Of a stretch of DNA of 64,000 nt, positions 46,961 through 61,264 are shown piece after piece. Source of the stretch: Holothuria scabra. Lineage: Eukaryota > Echinodermata > Holothuroidea > Aspidochirotida > Holothuriidae. The DNA is taken from the NCBI GenBank assembly GCA_037179385.1, contig CM074190.1:11428206-11492205 (forward strand). Reading direction: 5' to 3'. The translations under genes were made by a program, and so were the position numbers. The notes beneath the pieces were generated by a model, which did not search any database, was not told the DNA's origin, and saw only the letters and a program-made list of their open reading frames with translations. The stretch's first letter is position 1, and each line of letters opens with the position of its first letter.

Positions 46961-49723
46961 TGTATATAAATTTTATAATGCAATCCACAGTCCTCTGGGT
47001 GGGAAATAATACAATATCGGAACGTTTATTTACAGAATGCCTGATTATAGTATCATGTATACATTCTCGCATGGATTGGAACTAAGTCTCTCAATAGTTT
47101 GACTATAAGAGAACGAATAACTTAAAGCCCCCAAGCAACATACCCACCCGTCCGATAATTTCAGGTAGAAAATGACTTGACAAAACTTGAGTTCGAGAGG
47201 TATACAATAAACAGAAGAAATAACTTGTTGCGTGTTCAGGACTGGGATGGGGATGGCAGAAGTTGCAAATGAACGACTTACCCGGTCAACATTATAAGTA
47301 AAGAAATATAAAGAAATAATCTCACGAATTGACTTTAAACACAGTAAAAACAAGTGTCATTTAATGCAAAAATTAAATAATGTAACTATTAGTATACAAT
47401 TATATTTAAGTAACAATAATAATAATTGAATATAATTAAAACATTTTTGAGGATAGACTTAACAAAGTTTGGGAAAAGTAAGCATGAATTATAAGACAGA
47501 TTTATACGGTCTGTGGTCCTACAATCCTGGACAAAAATGATAGGACACTTTGGCACAAATGTAGCAACATCTATCAAATAGTTTCGTCGGTCTTACAAAT
47601 TCCCGTCCCCCTATTTCAATGTCGCCAGAACCAAAATTTAAAAAAAAAATCAACACTGAAAGGGGAGCGGGGACTGTCCCATGTATTTTTGGCCAGGAAT
47701 GTAGGCACACTTTTTCACGTTATTTCACTTCATTCTTTATACCGCCGAGTCGAGTCTGTTGCAATTTTCGGTAATTTTGACCTTTCCACTGAATTTTTTT
47801 AACAACGCGCTGTAAATTTCCTTAAGTACCTAATTTTTTCCCTTGAAATTCATATACTTTCCTATGAGTTCAGATCCACTTCATTGAAATCAAAAGTAAT
47901 TCGCTAACAGACTGTTTGATGCTTTTAACCTTGCACTGTTTAAACGAACGCACTGTATTCACTGGTGACGCCAGCTTTAGTCAACTACATAGGCATTCAA
48001 ATGCCATGTACCTTCCCCCTTTAGTTTTGTTAACACTTAAGAAATTTATATCGATAATCTTTAACGTTTTCTTAATACCTTCTTTTATCTTATACACACC
48101 CTAAATAGATTGAAACCCTATCATTTGTTGTTTTATTGAAAAAACCACCCTGCGCAATGAGAATTAAGAAGGTGAATGGGGGAGGGGCGGAGTATTTTAA
48201 ATGTGGGAAGTAGATGCCCCTTATATCAATATAATTGAAGCCTAACTGTCCAACAATTCGAAGAGCACGATTTTGACAATTCCGTATGAACCGCTCATTT
48301 GCTCTAACGATCAGCAGTGATGTGTTATAAGAGCTTATTGTTTTGACTACTAGGTATGCTGATGGTGAAATGTTGGGTGATTGCATGGATCGATAGAATG
48401 CCTTTCTCTAAGTTCCGTTATGGGTAGAATAATAACAAAAACAAATTCCAGCAAGGAGGACTAAGTGCGCCAGATAAGTTTTTCAAAACAATCATATAGA
48501 CCTCTATACTTTTTGTAATGTTTTGCATTATTCTTTCAAAAGCTATGCTTTGTAATAAAATTACATCATAATTCTCTGACCGTTTTCCTTTTGTCTTCTA
48601 TTAGTTCATTTACTTTGTCGAAGGTCTGTTGGAAAAGTGGAGGGAGGGCGCCCTTGAATGGTCTTCTTTGTACTTATCACAAATGATACTTGCTTACAGC
48701 AGTCAAACTTGAATACAACAATTCGAGAAAATGAGAACTAGGCAATTATAAAGTTAACGAGTTGTAAACTGTGAGCAAATGTAATACATCAGTGACCTTT
48801 CTGTAAAAGTGAAGTTTAATGGAAAGGATATTTCATCCAGTGAAGAAATGATTGTACATGCTAGTGTTCTGTCTTTAACCAGGGAAATTTATTTGTACGT
48901 TAACACATATGAACTCCCTGGTACAGCACCTAAAGAGGGCCTGTCGTCTCTTGAAAATGCAATAAACTCTGTGCCGGATTTTGGATGACGTCAAAGATAT
49001 CCCTTGTCGTAACCTTGATTGCGAACCGCTTCGATATATTATCCATGATGTAACATCATCGATAGCGTTTCGAAAACATTCGCATTGTCGACGGTGCATT
49101 GAATCAGTCCGCGATCGTAGTTAAGGCAAAGGTATTTTTGACCTCATCTAGAATTCAGCATAATTTTTATTACATTTTCACTAGACTATAGGCCATCTTT
49201 AATTGTATCATGTAGTTTCAGTGATAATCTTTATGCCCAGTGATAAATTACACCTTCTCAGAACTAGGACGAAACCTGCGTCAAAAATCTGAGATAGGAT
49301 ATTTTATTCTTCGGTTACTGACCAACAATGGCAGAATGGTATAATCACTCAAGTTTCTGTACGATACTATAAACGATCTATTCCCTGATAGGGAGTTAAT
49401 AACCTCTGACCTTGAATTCATCAGTAAAAGTAGCAATGTCAAGGTAAATTGTCTTGGTCAGCTCCTGAAGGACAAGGGTGGAACATGGTTAAATGATGGG
49501 CTGACGTGATATAAATTGCAAACTGTACTTTTGAGATAATTACTTTACCCTTCGTCATCTCATCTGGGAGAATGTCCAGTTGTCTATACATTCCCTCAGG
49601 CTACTCTCCTCTCACGGTCACGATTTGCTTTCCTCATCAGAATCACTTATTTAGAAAGGATAAAAGTTGGTGTAATGAGTGTGTCACTTGTAGAAGGTAG
49701 TGAACTGAGTGAGGTAAAGTAAG
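46961..49723. other. AT-rich DNA, no supported gene
   Basis: No gene recognised. Minus-strand frames at 47045-47353, 48090-48386 and 48875-49099 have no family motif I can name. Confidence 0.5.
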
Positions 49724-49727
49724 TTAA

Positions 49728-50419
<692 letters not shown>

Positions 50420-50423
50420 TTAA

Positions 50424-50980
50424 AATAGTGCGGGAGGAGGGAAATCCTCAAAGGATTAACTTTCCAGTTACCCATCTTATAGCAGACCTGTAGTCTGAAT
50501 ACATGGTTGTGATAACGAGCAAAGACATGTCGTTGTGAGTGCGAGTACGAGCAGGACCTGCAAAAGTACCAGCTACTAATACGACGTTCGGACAGCAAAT
50601 TACGAATGTCCTCATTTTCGCACATAACTTTATTAACTTACTACCGACTCCCAGTTAATTCAATGAAACAATATAGATGTTTTTATGCGAAGGAATCCCA
50701 GCCTCTCGGATCCTCAGCCACTCTAATTGCCCATCTGGGATAGTGTGAACACATCTCACCATCTCATACCTGATTTCGTGTCTAGAAATCACTGGGACAC
50801 TCTACTGAGCTTGCATATGTAGTTCGGTGGGACTGGATAATGCTACCGTTACTTTTGGGATGTCAAGAAACACAGGCAGGATAAAACTCAAAGAAAACTT
50901 CTCTTTCTTAAAATTATCATAAGACAATATCGTAAACGTGTAAGTAAGTACGAGATGAATCATAATATCGTCTTCCTTCC
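50424..50980. other. Non-coding DNA, no supported gene
   Basis: Nothing recognised. Confidence 0.5.
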
Positions 50981-50982
50981 AA

Positions 50983-51085
50983 TGCCAGGTCCCGCTAACA
51001 GTAGATTCTGTTAATACCAGGTCATGCTAATACGACGTCCTTCTAATACGAGGTCATGCTATCCTATTTCCTGCTAATGCCAAAC
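50983..51085 (+). repeat. Degenerate ~16 bp minisatellite
   Basis: About six units of the type ctaatac-aggtcatg (ttaataccaggtcatg, ctaatacgacgtcctt, ctaatacgaggtcatg, ctatcctatttcctg, ctaatgccaa). Units have diverged strongly. A related ctaatacgacgttc lies at about 50575. Confidence 0.6.
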
Positions 51086-51754
51086 TCGTGTTTTGTCGCG
51101 CAGGCAGAGATCCCTACGAAATTTCTTATTCTCATTGCCCTTATACATTTTAACCATCTTATCTCCTTAAAAATGTCAAAAATTAATCCATAACAAGATC
51201 TGAGTATCCGGATCATTTCGCAAGAATGGAGGCTTCTCAACTGCTGAATAATGGGTTGCATTAATTGCAATGAGCAGTAAACGTTATATCAACTAGAAAC
51301 TTCAAATATGTACCACTTTTGATGTGTAAAATTGACTATTTTTGATCTATCGCTTGAATTGTTTCAAGTTTTCTCAAAAAATTCAAAAGTTATCTGTGAA
51401 ATTCATTTTCAACAGATCACATAACACAATATTTTATGCTGTTTTTTTCAACAACGGTGGACAACCTAAAGCAATTAATCTGTTTTTACCCATTCCTTTG
51501 GTTAATTCTTGCAATCAGGAATTTGAAGAAGCCGAACCTTATCATCATCTTAAATAGTTGACAAGAAAACCTACAGGTATCAAGTCGTGTTAAATAATGA
51601 CACACAGAGGTAGTTCAACTAGAGGCAATTGATTACAGTGGAGTGTACTTTGAGTAAGTGGCGTCCAACCGCAATAGATCTTGTAGGTCACGACTACCCT
51701 TCCAACTAATAATTTGATAAATATTATAGACTTGTTACAGTCGTTTATTATGTT

Positions 51755-51957
51755 TTATCTATCCATGAATAGAGCCACGTAGTTTGCTAAAAGCAAATCC
51801 TTGATCGATCGTAAGGAGGACATAATTTCATCTAATGACAACTTGCTCGCAGGATAGAAACTCCGGTATGCTAACAAAGGGCTAATTTTGAAATCCGCAC
51901 AGTCTTTCAACAGAAGAAAGGGATCATCGGTGGGTGGGTCGGTGGGAGGGGGCTGAC
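51755..51957 (-). CDS. Candidate terminal coding exon, unknown protein
   Basis: On the minus strand a frame runs from a possible splice acceptor (ttttcaagaaaattcag, near 51957) to a stop at 51755-51757. It holds a proline/aspartate stretch (PPTDPPTDD), then a protein-like C-terminus including DPFLLLKDCADF and a predicted amphipathic helix, SLDEIMSSLRSIKDLLL. An AATAAA lies a few bases past the stop (TTTATT at about 51744 on the plus strand). The composition is unlike the Cys/Phe/Ser-rich chance frames around it. I do not recognise the family, see no upstream exon, and the acceptor's pyrimidine tract is weak. Confidence 0.3.
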
Positions 51958-52089
51958 TGAATTTTCTTGAAAATGATTTACATGATAATGAAGTTCTACA
52001 CATTTTCGTACAGTAGCCAACTCCCTGCAGTAACCATGATAAAACGTAGCTACAAGTCAACTCATGTTTCACGTGTTATTCTTAACTAT

Positions 52090-54950
52090 AACCATTTCAC
52101 CTGTCAATTGCGCAATCTCACTCTAGAAGTTGACGAAACAATCGGCCCTTGAGGCTACCTCAAAAAGCATTTTTTTCTTTTCTCTTTTTCTTCAAAAAGA
52201 CATTAGTTCTAAAATATCCCTTAGCATGTTCTCTGTCTTTGACATAAAAAAAAAGTTCCAACGTAGTACGATAGCAACCAAGTTCCTTTGACACCTTCAG
52301 CCAATAAGTCAATCAATTAATTCCATACAAATTGGTTCTTAATGTTTTTAAAATAAATAAACCCTTGCGATCTATAGGTTACATAATAATTAATGACCCC
52401 TGTACTTTGTATAGCGCCTAAACTAAATTTCCATTGCTATTTACATGAAAAATAAAAGACTCTGTTATCGTTTAATATGTGAAAAGATTGAATAAATTTT
52501 AGAGAGACTAAACCAAATTTTCACTTCAGAATACACTTCTTCGCAAACACCGTTTATGCAACACAAGCAAACACAGGTTGATGTTACTGTCAGTATGCTA
52601 GACCACATTGTCTGGCTTCATCGTTCTCTACATGCAGACATTATACCTCTGGACAACCGGAAGTGTCTCTGTGAAGACGATTGGGCAAATGAGCTCTTTG
52701 GTATTGAAAACCTGGATATTTTTGTTCATTTGTTTTTCTGTTCTGCAGCTATTCAGACCCCGACGAAAGTTGAAAAGGGATATTGCAAATGGCAGACAGG
52801 GTTAATGAATGAAAGGCGGAATAATTGATGAAAGGGCCGGGAGATGGTATCAATAAAGTAAATGAAAAAAAATATATTTTTGACTAAAGATGCGTTTTTA
52901 CAAGAGGGTGTAACTGTCACAGGTACATTTGACCCGTGCTTGGTACGCTCTTATGGAGACCGGAGTCCCTAAAAGCTAAAGTAAACTTTAATATTTCGTA
53001 GGAGTGTATTTTTTACAAACTTTAGAGAAGTAAAATTCCATACTTTCGAGAGACAGGCATGTGTTTGAATAAAGCTTATCAGCAAGGTCTGCTACGCTTT
53101 AACCGTTACACTTACATTGGAGATCGTAGATCATGCAAAAAAGTTATGTATAATGTTCAAAAAGTTGTAACAAAATATTGTTAAGGAAAATTATTTTTTC
53201 AAACAGAATTCACCTCTTTTTATAAAGTTATTTCAGGCTTCTACAGTAAAGACGGAATAAATTTGGCTTACCCCCTCTTTCTACGCAGTGCATACTACAT
53301 CATGGAGGGCGCTAGAACTGTTTTTAAATATATATATTGAGTTGGTCAGGAATTTTGAATATTATTTATCAAACGACGCTTCTGTCAGATAGAGTGGTGA
53401 GGCTTTGGTCAGCGGTAAGATTTCGTAACATACCGTGGTACATGAATACGAAAGCACGACGTTTTTACCCGATAAAAGGATCCAGTTCTCCACTTTAGTC
53501 CGATACATGTTAGTAGAATAGAAGTAAAAGGGCAATTGAAGTAAAATGTAATAAAATTATGCGTCGGATGTGAAAGAAAAATATATTTTCCTAAGTTTTC
53601 CGTTTTGAACAATAGATCGAGATTAACCATGAATGCAATCTCCCAGACCCGGGTCCCGTTCCAATGTCTTTTCTGATCCTATCAACGAGCCTTTTTAAAT
53701 TACAAATACGTTTTTACTCATATTGAGAGGATGAGAACTCGAGGAGAAGCCCTATCCTTTTCCCTTGGACGGAAACAGCATATGATGGAATGTGAACACA
53801 AAAGCTATTAACCAAAGCAATAAATTCGAGTTGCTACCATAACATAAGCCCACGTATCAAATGTCTCACAAATGGTAAAGAATGGCCAGAACGAACGGAT
53901 CCCTTTAATATACCGTCCTAATTTCCTCTGGTCATCGGTAGTGGTCAAGCCACAACAGTTGATCAGGTCATAATTTTGGTCAAGTAGGTCACGTCAGACG
54001 TGCTTTTCGAGTAAGTACTGAGGCGTTCAACTATTGACCGATGACTTCTTGTTAATTTAGGATCAAAATAGGAGAACAAAACGGGGAAACAACAAATATT
54101 TTATAAATAGATACCTTCCTTGAGGTAAAGTAGAGTGACCTTAGTCATACTTTTGAGGACTGGAACCAGAAGAGATGTATAAAGAAAATTTTATTCAGAA
54201 TCTGGTTTGCAGGTAAATTTGGTAATTCCCAGTAATTCCGTTCCATTTGGATTGAACTTTTGAAGTTTGCCTTCGGAATAAAAATTCACTAATAATTACC
54301 ATCTCCTCTAAAAATGTATGTCGAAATCCTGAGGTCAACTCGAGAAATTTTAGACAAAAATTGTCGAAGCGTTTTTCTGAAATTCAAAATAATTTGTGGA
54401 AGATGAGGACAAGTCAAATACTGGCGTCATTATTACGTTTTTCATATTTTACGTTAATACAGAAAAATATTTTCAGGCATTATGCACATAGTGAATAGAA
54501 AAGTGAAACCACTGACTCGAAATAAAAATGAGCTAGGCTTATCTGACATTTTGTCAAAAATATCGAGATATGAATCAGTCTAAGGCCCAAAAATTTCAAA
54601 AACCGTGTAACACGTGAGAATCAAATGTTAATAAATATGTAAATAACCTTTAGTTGTTAGGCTTTACGTCACACTCTCTTACAGAAAATACTCGGCCCCT
54701 TCCCAATGCTGGGGCTAGAACACAAATTATATGCGGTAAATACCTCGCTCTTCCACATTTCTGGGGGAGGGGGTGAAGGGAATTTGTGATAGTAGGATTC
54801 ATGGGCAAAAGTGCATGAGTTTTTACTAAGCGAATAATTTGTTTGCTGGACTTGTGAATTGAAAAGGAAAATATGTCGCAATCGCAAACCTTAGCACCAA
54901 CACTGCCATTTCCTCTACAAGTCTCTAATCCTCGAAAGATGCACCTCAGG
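52090..54950. other. AT-rich DNA, no supported gene
   Basis: A 90-codon plus-strand frame at 52556-52828 has no family motif I can name. Otherwise nothing is seen. Confidence 0.5.
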
Positions 54951-54957
54951 TACGGTA

Positions 54958-54998
54958 CAAATGACCCTGGTCCACAAAGTGTCGACCAGGGTCATTTG
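54958..54998. other. Perfect 15 bp hairpin
   Basis: CAAATGACCCTGGTC is followed, after 11 bases, by its exact complement GACCAGGGTCATTTG. The loop (cacaaagtgtc) can itself form CAC/GTG. No T run follows. It is isolated from recognised elements; it may be a small RNA precursor, the remains of a palindromic element, or chance. Confidence 0.85.
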
Positions 54999-57900
54999 AA
55001 CCAATGAAGATTCGGTCCGGATTTGTGTCGGCGACTCGATTAGAGCACTTACAGTAAGATAATACAGGAGCATCCAATCGACTGCTAAAAGAAATCTAAA
55101 TTGTTAAAACCGTATCTATTGAGTAACTTTTTTATGATACCGAAAAATAGAAAGGACAGTTGACTTCCTAAGTGTTTCAAAAATACGTTTTCCACAAATT
55201 TCCTGACAGAGGGATTAACATCCCGATAGTTCTATTGATCGATTGAAATCTTATAAATTGTTTTGGACTACCGACAGTTAATACATTTATTCTCACCACA
55301 TTCCCCTTGCAGTTCCCTACATCTATTGTGACCCTCTGCCCTCCTTTGCAAAGTTGAAGTAAATTAATTTTCACTCCTCCACCGTCATTGCCTTATATTT
55401 AAGCTTATTGTAAAAGTAATTTTTGTACGTAATTACCTTATCCTTCTTTTAAACACGCAAATTTCATTTGTTTGGTTGAGGGGGACCATGGACAGTTAAG
55501 TCATTCTTCCTCGGACTATGGTTATATTTAAACCAAGACTCATGGCCAACCTTTAACAATAGCCGGCCCACCTGCCGAGGTTATGTGGCTCATAACAAGC
55601 TGGGAGGAGAGAGAGGCACGCGCGAGACAATACGTAAGGGATCACGTAGGGAAGGCCTCATGAAAAAGGTATGTGAACCCGTTAAAGGGTATCTGTCTGC
55701 TTACGAATTGACCGTTTAAGTCCAGCAGAAAGGTAAAGGTGAATAAATTGTGTCAGCTATAAAACAAATGTAAGATTTTACCCATAAATATAAGAAAATT
55801 AAAACATTTGACTATATATTCGCTTTTTAGGACCAATTTTTTCAAATGAAGGAAAAGATAGGGAAAGGAGAGAAGCAGGAAGCGATAGTCACGCAGCTCC
55901 AGCAGATTCTTTACAAGTTCAGACTTTTTCAAATTTCAAATTAACTGTTTTGGGGATGAATTTTGAGTTTTAAGATTTCCTGTGTGTTCGGTTCCGGGAC
56001 TCACCTGTGGAAAATTACGGCCCCTATAATTTGTTAGAACACTTTAAAAATATCTCACACTAGGGTCATTTTAGTCTTTGTTTCTCATTACAAAAAAGGG
56101 AGAGTGTTTCCCAAACCGTGGCATTACTTTTAAAAACATGAATAATTAAGCTTCTCCTCCTGACAAAATTTGAAAATGTTTTTCTTTTTTTCTTTTAGTG
56201 AAAACTTAGAACGATGGTTCAACTGGGTCTCTATGGCTGGTAGCTATCTCTGCAGCTATCGGCATGAGAAAACTGCAGTCTTTCATTCCATTAGTCCATT
56301 ATAACGACAGGCAGACCCGTAACGTAACAGAGGGAAACCCTTGGAATATTTTCAATCCCCTCAAACTGTCAAAGAGAATAGGAAATTAAGAGTTTTCCAT
56401 TTACCGAAACAGCCTACATCTTTTCAACTCATTTAGTCCCTCTGAATATTTTTCTCCCAGCGGCAAAATTTTGGCCCCTTATGAGCCTTGACTAATTATG
56501 GAGTTGTTACTAACAACTCCTGGTCTAGCTGAGACTGAATAAAATGGACTTATGAACGGACTTATATAAACGGATATATAAAGTAGACTTACCCTATGTG
56601 ACATTCAATATATTGTAAAATTATACTTGCATGATAAACGGTCAACTTGATATGTCTTTCATAGCTAAACATAATTTTGGCACCTCTTTTCTAATGGTGA
56701 ATCTATATTTTACCTTATTATACAAATACACGTCTTTGTGTAAGTGACAATTCTGTTTCATTATCGGGGATCTTTTCACGTACATTTTGTTTTTATGATA
56801 TAAATTTACATACCCCACACCTTTCAAGACAAAACGAATACCGTGTTTACTTTACATCCTCATAAACAAACAACTATTTATACTTTAAATGTTAGACATA
56901 GCTATTGTTATGGGAGCAGTATGTAAAATTGACTCCATCTTCAAAATTTATGGTAGAAATGTTATGTTATTTAAAATAGTTGACGTTTCTGCCGGATTTA
57001 GGACTTCTTTTGTCGGCAAGCGCTAGGAAAGTTTAAAAAAAAGGGTTTGAAGGTGAAATACAGCTGTACCGAGCAAGTCCTTTCCTTTAGTTGCTTAGTT
57101 CCTACGACAGGCACGAAATACCATGGGCACAACCTTAGCCCACATGAGGCTGTGTTTATGTGAAAGGAAGGGATTGTCGTGTTCTGCAGCAAGTGAGGAC
57201 AACGTAAAAATCAACAAAAAAAACGAAACAAAATCTTCTTAATTTGTTCATCAGTCTCCTGAAGGAACGATGGGTCTTCATGTAATACAACGAAAGCATT
57301 GTCAGTACCTGTATGGTGCTTTATTTGTATATTCTTCATCTAATATCGAGAAATCTCATGTTTGTTCGTCAAAGACCTGGGGTAGGCTAAGTGAAGCTTA
57401 AACGAGAGCAGGTCAAACCGATGAGCAAATTAAATAAAACAACGAGCTCAGATCAACCCGCGTCGAAACAACAAATATCTTTACCTAATAAACATGGGGA
57501 CAAGGAACGCCGGGTGAGGCCAGTCTTTGCGGCCGTTTGTCACGAATCCGCATCTTAGAAACACAGGGTGGGAAGGAAGTGGATGACAAGATATCAAAGT
57601 GACTTGCACTTTGAGGGGGAGTCAAGTATGATATCAGACACCCAAGGTTGGAGCAAGTCATCGCACTATGGTTTTAAGTCACGTGATTGCACTGACCTTT
57701 ATCCACCTAGTAAGTAACCTTAAAGGTAGGTGTCACGATGTATGCAGTATAAAGTTATAGACTATATCTTCAAGAAATGTTGGGATAATTCACTGACAAA
57801 GCATTCAAAACGGGGAATTTTCACTACAAATAGAAGGTTCACTAGATATAAGATTTTGACAATAGTGATGGTCGACTCTCAAAAGAGGCTGCTTAACTTT

Positions 57901-60390
57901 TTAACACCGCGAAAACACTCCGCAGTAAAATATACTCTAGGCTTGAAGGTTATTTAGCTAATAACACTTCCTGGCTAGAAGTAGATTAAGCCAACCTATA
58001 TATCTGTTTAGAATATGCTTAAGGTAGCTTACGATGAACATTTCTTCATAGGAAGGTATATGCTATGTACAATAGAAAAATACAAAATTTGAAATGATAT
58101 CCTGAGTCCTTGTGGAAAGGAAATATACAACGGAAGTGACCAGTATGCGGTCATTTTTTGAACGCAAACAGGAAAATGAATGTGGTAGGCTAGAAAAGTA
58201 GTTCTATTTGTTTCTTCAAAACATTCTGAATTTAATTTGCAATTCTCTTCACGAACGCCTAACTTCTCTTAAAAATTAAATTTCCTGTGACGCGTTCTTA
58301 GTTTTGTACGCAAGGCACTGAGTAAACTGGTCTCTGTATGTATAGTTGAAAGGGACCCTGGAAACAAACAGAGCCATCCTAATATACGGCTCTGGGAACA
58401 AAAGTTAAAGAGCGTCCTCTTCTTCTCAACTTTTTGCCGTAATTTCTATTTACTGCCCTCTACAGTGCGCTCGACACCAACTTTGCAGTCGCCCATTCCT
58501 TTGATCCGGACGTACAATCTTTAGATTAAATTTTTACTTCGTTTTCTTTCTATTTGGAACATCTACCTTGTACTTGTCTTTTTAAAAAAATTAGTTAGTG
58601 CCCGCAATCCAATGAATCAGAGAAATATTAAACACTTTGTTCCTCTCTGTGACGAGTTTTTTGAGATTTTAGTTTTTGATCGATAGTTGACTGTGTTTTT
58701 CAAAAGATTTACGCATAAATTAAAGAATGATTCAATCTACATACAGTTTTAAATTCAGATGACACATTTATTGCTTCCCAACCAAGTTTAGGGAAACTTT
58801 GTTTTTACCAACGAATTTTTCGGTGACAGACGATCTTAAGACGTTAGACCAAATTTCCGAATAAAATGTACTGGTTCGATCTGGAGAAAAAACTCGGATT
58901 GGACGTTAGTTTGAAAAACGCTGCAGCAGTCGGTGTAGTACAGACCATGAGATAATTATTTTAGGCCTATAAATTTATCACATTTATGTTTAAGTGTGGT
59001 ATCGGTTGTAAGTGCTTTTAAGCGATGTTATTGTACTGTAACATGTCGTACTATTCAGGTTTTTATATCACTGTTTTTTGTTGCCATCAATGCTCGTTTA
59101 TTTTCCGTTATGTTTCGTTTGTTTCAGTTTTCTTATGGTGTTTGGGTATGATTTAAAATTGTATACCTTACTGGTATTTACTTATACCTTATTGGTATTT
59201 ACCTGGAACTTGAAAGAGTCGATGCTCTATTGCGCATGCGTATTTACAAAATTTTCACTGAATGAGGGAATGAAAGATGTTTATCCTGTAGATCGCATTG
59301 ATTAATTTTGACATGGTTTCACCCTAAATAAATAGGCAATCGCCACTCTAGGGTGAAGGTTAGATTATGCCCCCCCCCCCCCCCTGATAAATATGCTTAT
59401 CCACTCTACAAAAATACAAAAAAGTTGTCTAACTTGGCAAAGACGAAAACTATGAATAAATTGTTTATTTTATCATATGGTCAAAATGGTCTATGTTAAC
59501 CATAAGTGGTAACTTTTAATCATGTATTTAAGGTCGTTTAAGGTCAACATTTTCACCAAAGTTTGGGTCAGTGCACATTTTACCAAAGCAGTGGTCAAAT
59601 TGGCTAGAAAGTGTGGATTGTGCACGTGACGTCATCTGCTTAAACATTGTGATGTACTTGCGTATTGCCACCCGATAGCAAATTTCTAATTGCGTCACAC
59701 ATGAACCACAGAGAATGATTTCTTATCTCGGTACCCCTATGGAAATGAAAATTTTATCTACTCATCTAGTACTTTAATGATCTGACTCTTCAAGAAGTTC
59801 CCCTTCTGATAAAAGACTTTGGGGGATATCGTCATGAATGAGTGGTAGGAACTTCAATGCAAAAACTATTACGATAGTTATTACTATTATAGTTATAACT
59901 ATTAGATAGTACTCTAAACAGCCAATCATGAAAAAAGACAGTCTCCTCACTACTGCTACTTCAAGTTGGGATGGATGCTCATGCCTTTTGCAAAGGACCC
60001 AAACCTACAAACGTACTGAAGAAGCCTGCTTAGCTACAAGTATATGGAATTTGTACGCATAGTAGGAAGACTCGAAAGATGTAACGTCAAAGCTGTACAG
60101 GCCAATAGATGTCCCTTCATTGCAATTCTGACGCCCTACGGGCGCCTACTCAAAGCCGATTGGTTAGAAATTGCGCCGTAAAACTCCATCTAGCCTAACT
60201 AATCCTGCCGCCCTGAGGTGATCATGTAGTTTGACCAGGGAAGTGTAATAACCTCAATGGTTTCATTTTAGCTAAATCGTTAGAAGATGGCGCTCTTTTA
60301 ATAATAAAATACCCCTATTTTTCCCTTCAAGAAGTGGCAGAAAAAAGGAGCCAGTGCCGTGTTGCAACTTATTTTTATTAGTTAGATGAG
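54999..60390. other. AT-rich DNA, no supported gene
   Basis: No gene recognised. A 21 bp tandem pair (ataccttactggtatttact type) lies at about 59162-59204. An inverted repeat, ttcaccct / agggtgaa, lies at about 59318-59357, followed by a C run at about 59371. ttgcgccgtaaaactccatc at about 60172 again matches the motif that precedes AACT tails. Confidence 0.5.
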
Positions 60391-60398
60391 TTAGTAAG

Positions 60399-60439
60399 AT
60401 CCTCGGCCTTTTGGCTAAGATCATGTGTATCTGTTCTTT
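60399..60439 (+). pseudogene. U2 snRNA-like 5' fragment
   Basis: CTCGGCCTTTTGGCTAAGAT is identical to the conserved first stem-loop of U2 snRNA, and the match continues as CATGTGTA-TCTGTTCTT. One base differs (A to T) and three are missing, so the GTAGTA that pairs with the intron branch site is reduced to GTA. The match then ends; the Sm site and 3' stem-loops are absent. It is therefore a truncated pseudogene or the head of a snRNA-derived SINE, not a working U2 gene. Confidence 0.8.
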
Positions 60440-60869
60440 CCATCCAGTCTAGAATGGAGCCGTACATGACAGACCAATGATGTAAATGGTTTGAAGGCCT
60501 TGAGGTTGGTTGTTAAGTGTTGTCCTTCAGTGGACGTAATAGCTTCTTCACTTTCTAACCAGTTGGTTTTGTTTACGTTGGGCCTACCATGGCCCTTTTT
60601 GCAATTGTGCACTTACTGGCTTGATTTCCCTACCCCATTCCTTGTGCTCAGTACCTTGCACAATGACGGTAGGTTCTGTTTAGGGGTAGCACTGAGCAGA
60701 GGCAGAGGCTGATATCGCGTTCTGGAAGGCTTCGTCCTTAGGCAAAAAGTATAAGGTAATTTTCCCCAGTCGTCCCAACATTTAACTTGTTGATGCTCTG
60801 AAATAGGAACATACTTTCTGTAAAACTGTCAAAGCTCCCGCCCCTCAAGTATTACCGGTATTTTTCAGT
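60440..60869. other. Non-coding DNA after the U2-like fragment
   Basis: The DNA is somewhat more GC-rich than its surroundings (about 60440-60730) and could be the body of a snRNA-headed retroposon, but no poly(A) or simple tail is clear. Confidence 0.3.
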
Positions 60870-60873
60870 TTAA

Positions 60874-61260
60874 AGTGCACCTCAAGTATAAAAAAATGTA
60901 TATTGATATTGAATAGCATGAGAAATGAATTCTAACAGTCCAAATTCCATCTTCACAGGAAATTCTTAAGCCGAGATATATGTTGACATAAATGTTGACA
61001 TTTATTCTCCTAAAACAAATTAGTCAATTGTTCTATAATTTGTGACTTTCTTGTTGTACAACTCATATTACCTGCTTTGTTTCCCATTATATTAAAAATG
61101 CTTTTATGACCTTCAACACTTCTTCTCTAATTACGTAATAAACTTCAATATTTTATATCTTGGCTCAAGAATGTCCCATGAAGATGGGAGTTGGACTGTT
61201 AGAATTGGTTTTTCATGCTCTTTAATAAATATTTTTAAAATTTTTGACTTGAGGTAATCT
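60874..61260. mobile_element. TTAA-target MITE, 387 bp
   Basis: Second copy of the family at 49728. Left end AGTGCACCTCAAGT beside TTAA (60870-60873); right end ACTTGAGGTAATCT followed by TTGA, a one-base variant of TTAA. The arms share agcatgagaaatg, aacagtccaa and cttg-ttgtacaactcat with the longer copy. It lacks the (TA)n run, having only short AT-rich sequence at that place. Confidence 0.8.
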
Positions 61261-61264
61261 TTGA

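Noticed and set aside
59318..59385. ttcaccct/agggtgaa inverted repeat and C run as a MITE
   Set aside because: Arms of only 8 bp, no target duplication found and no second copy in the window.
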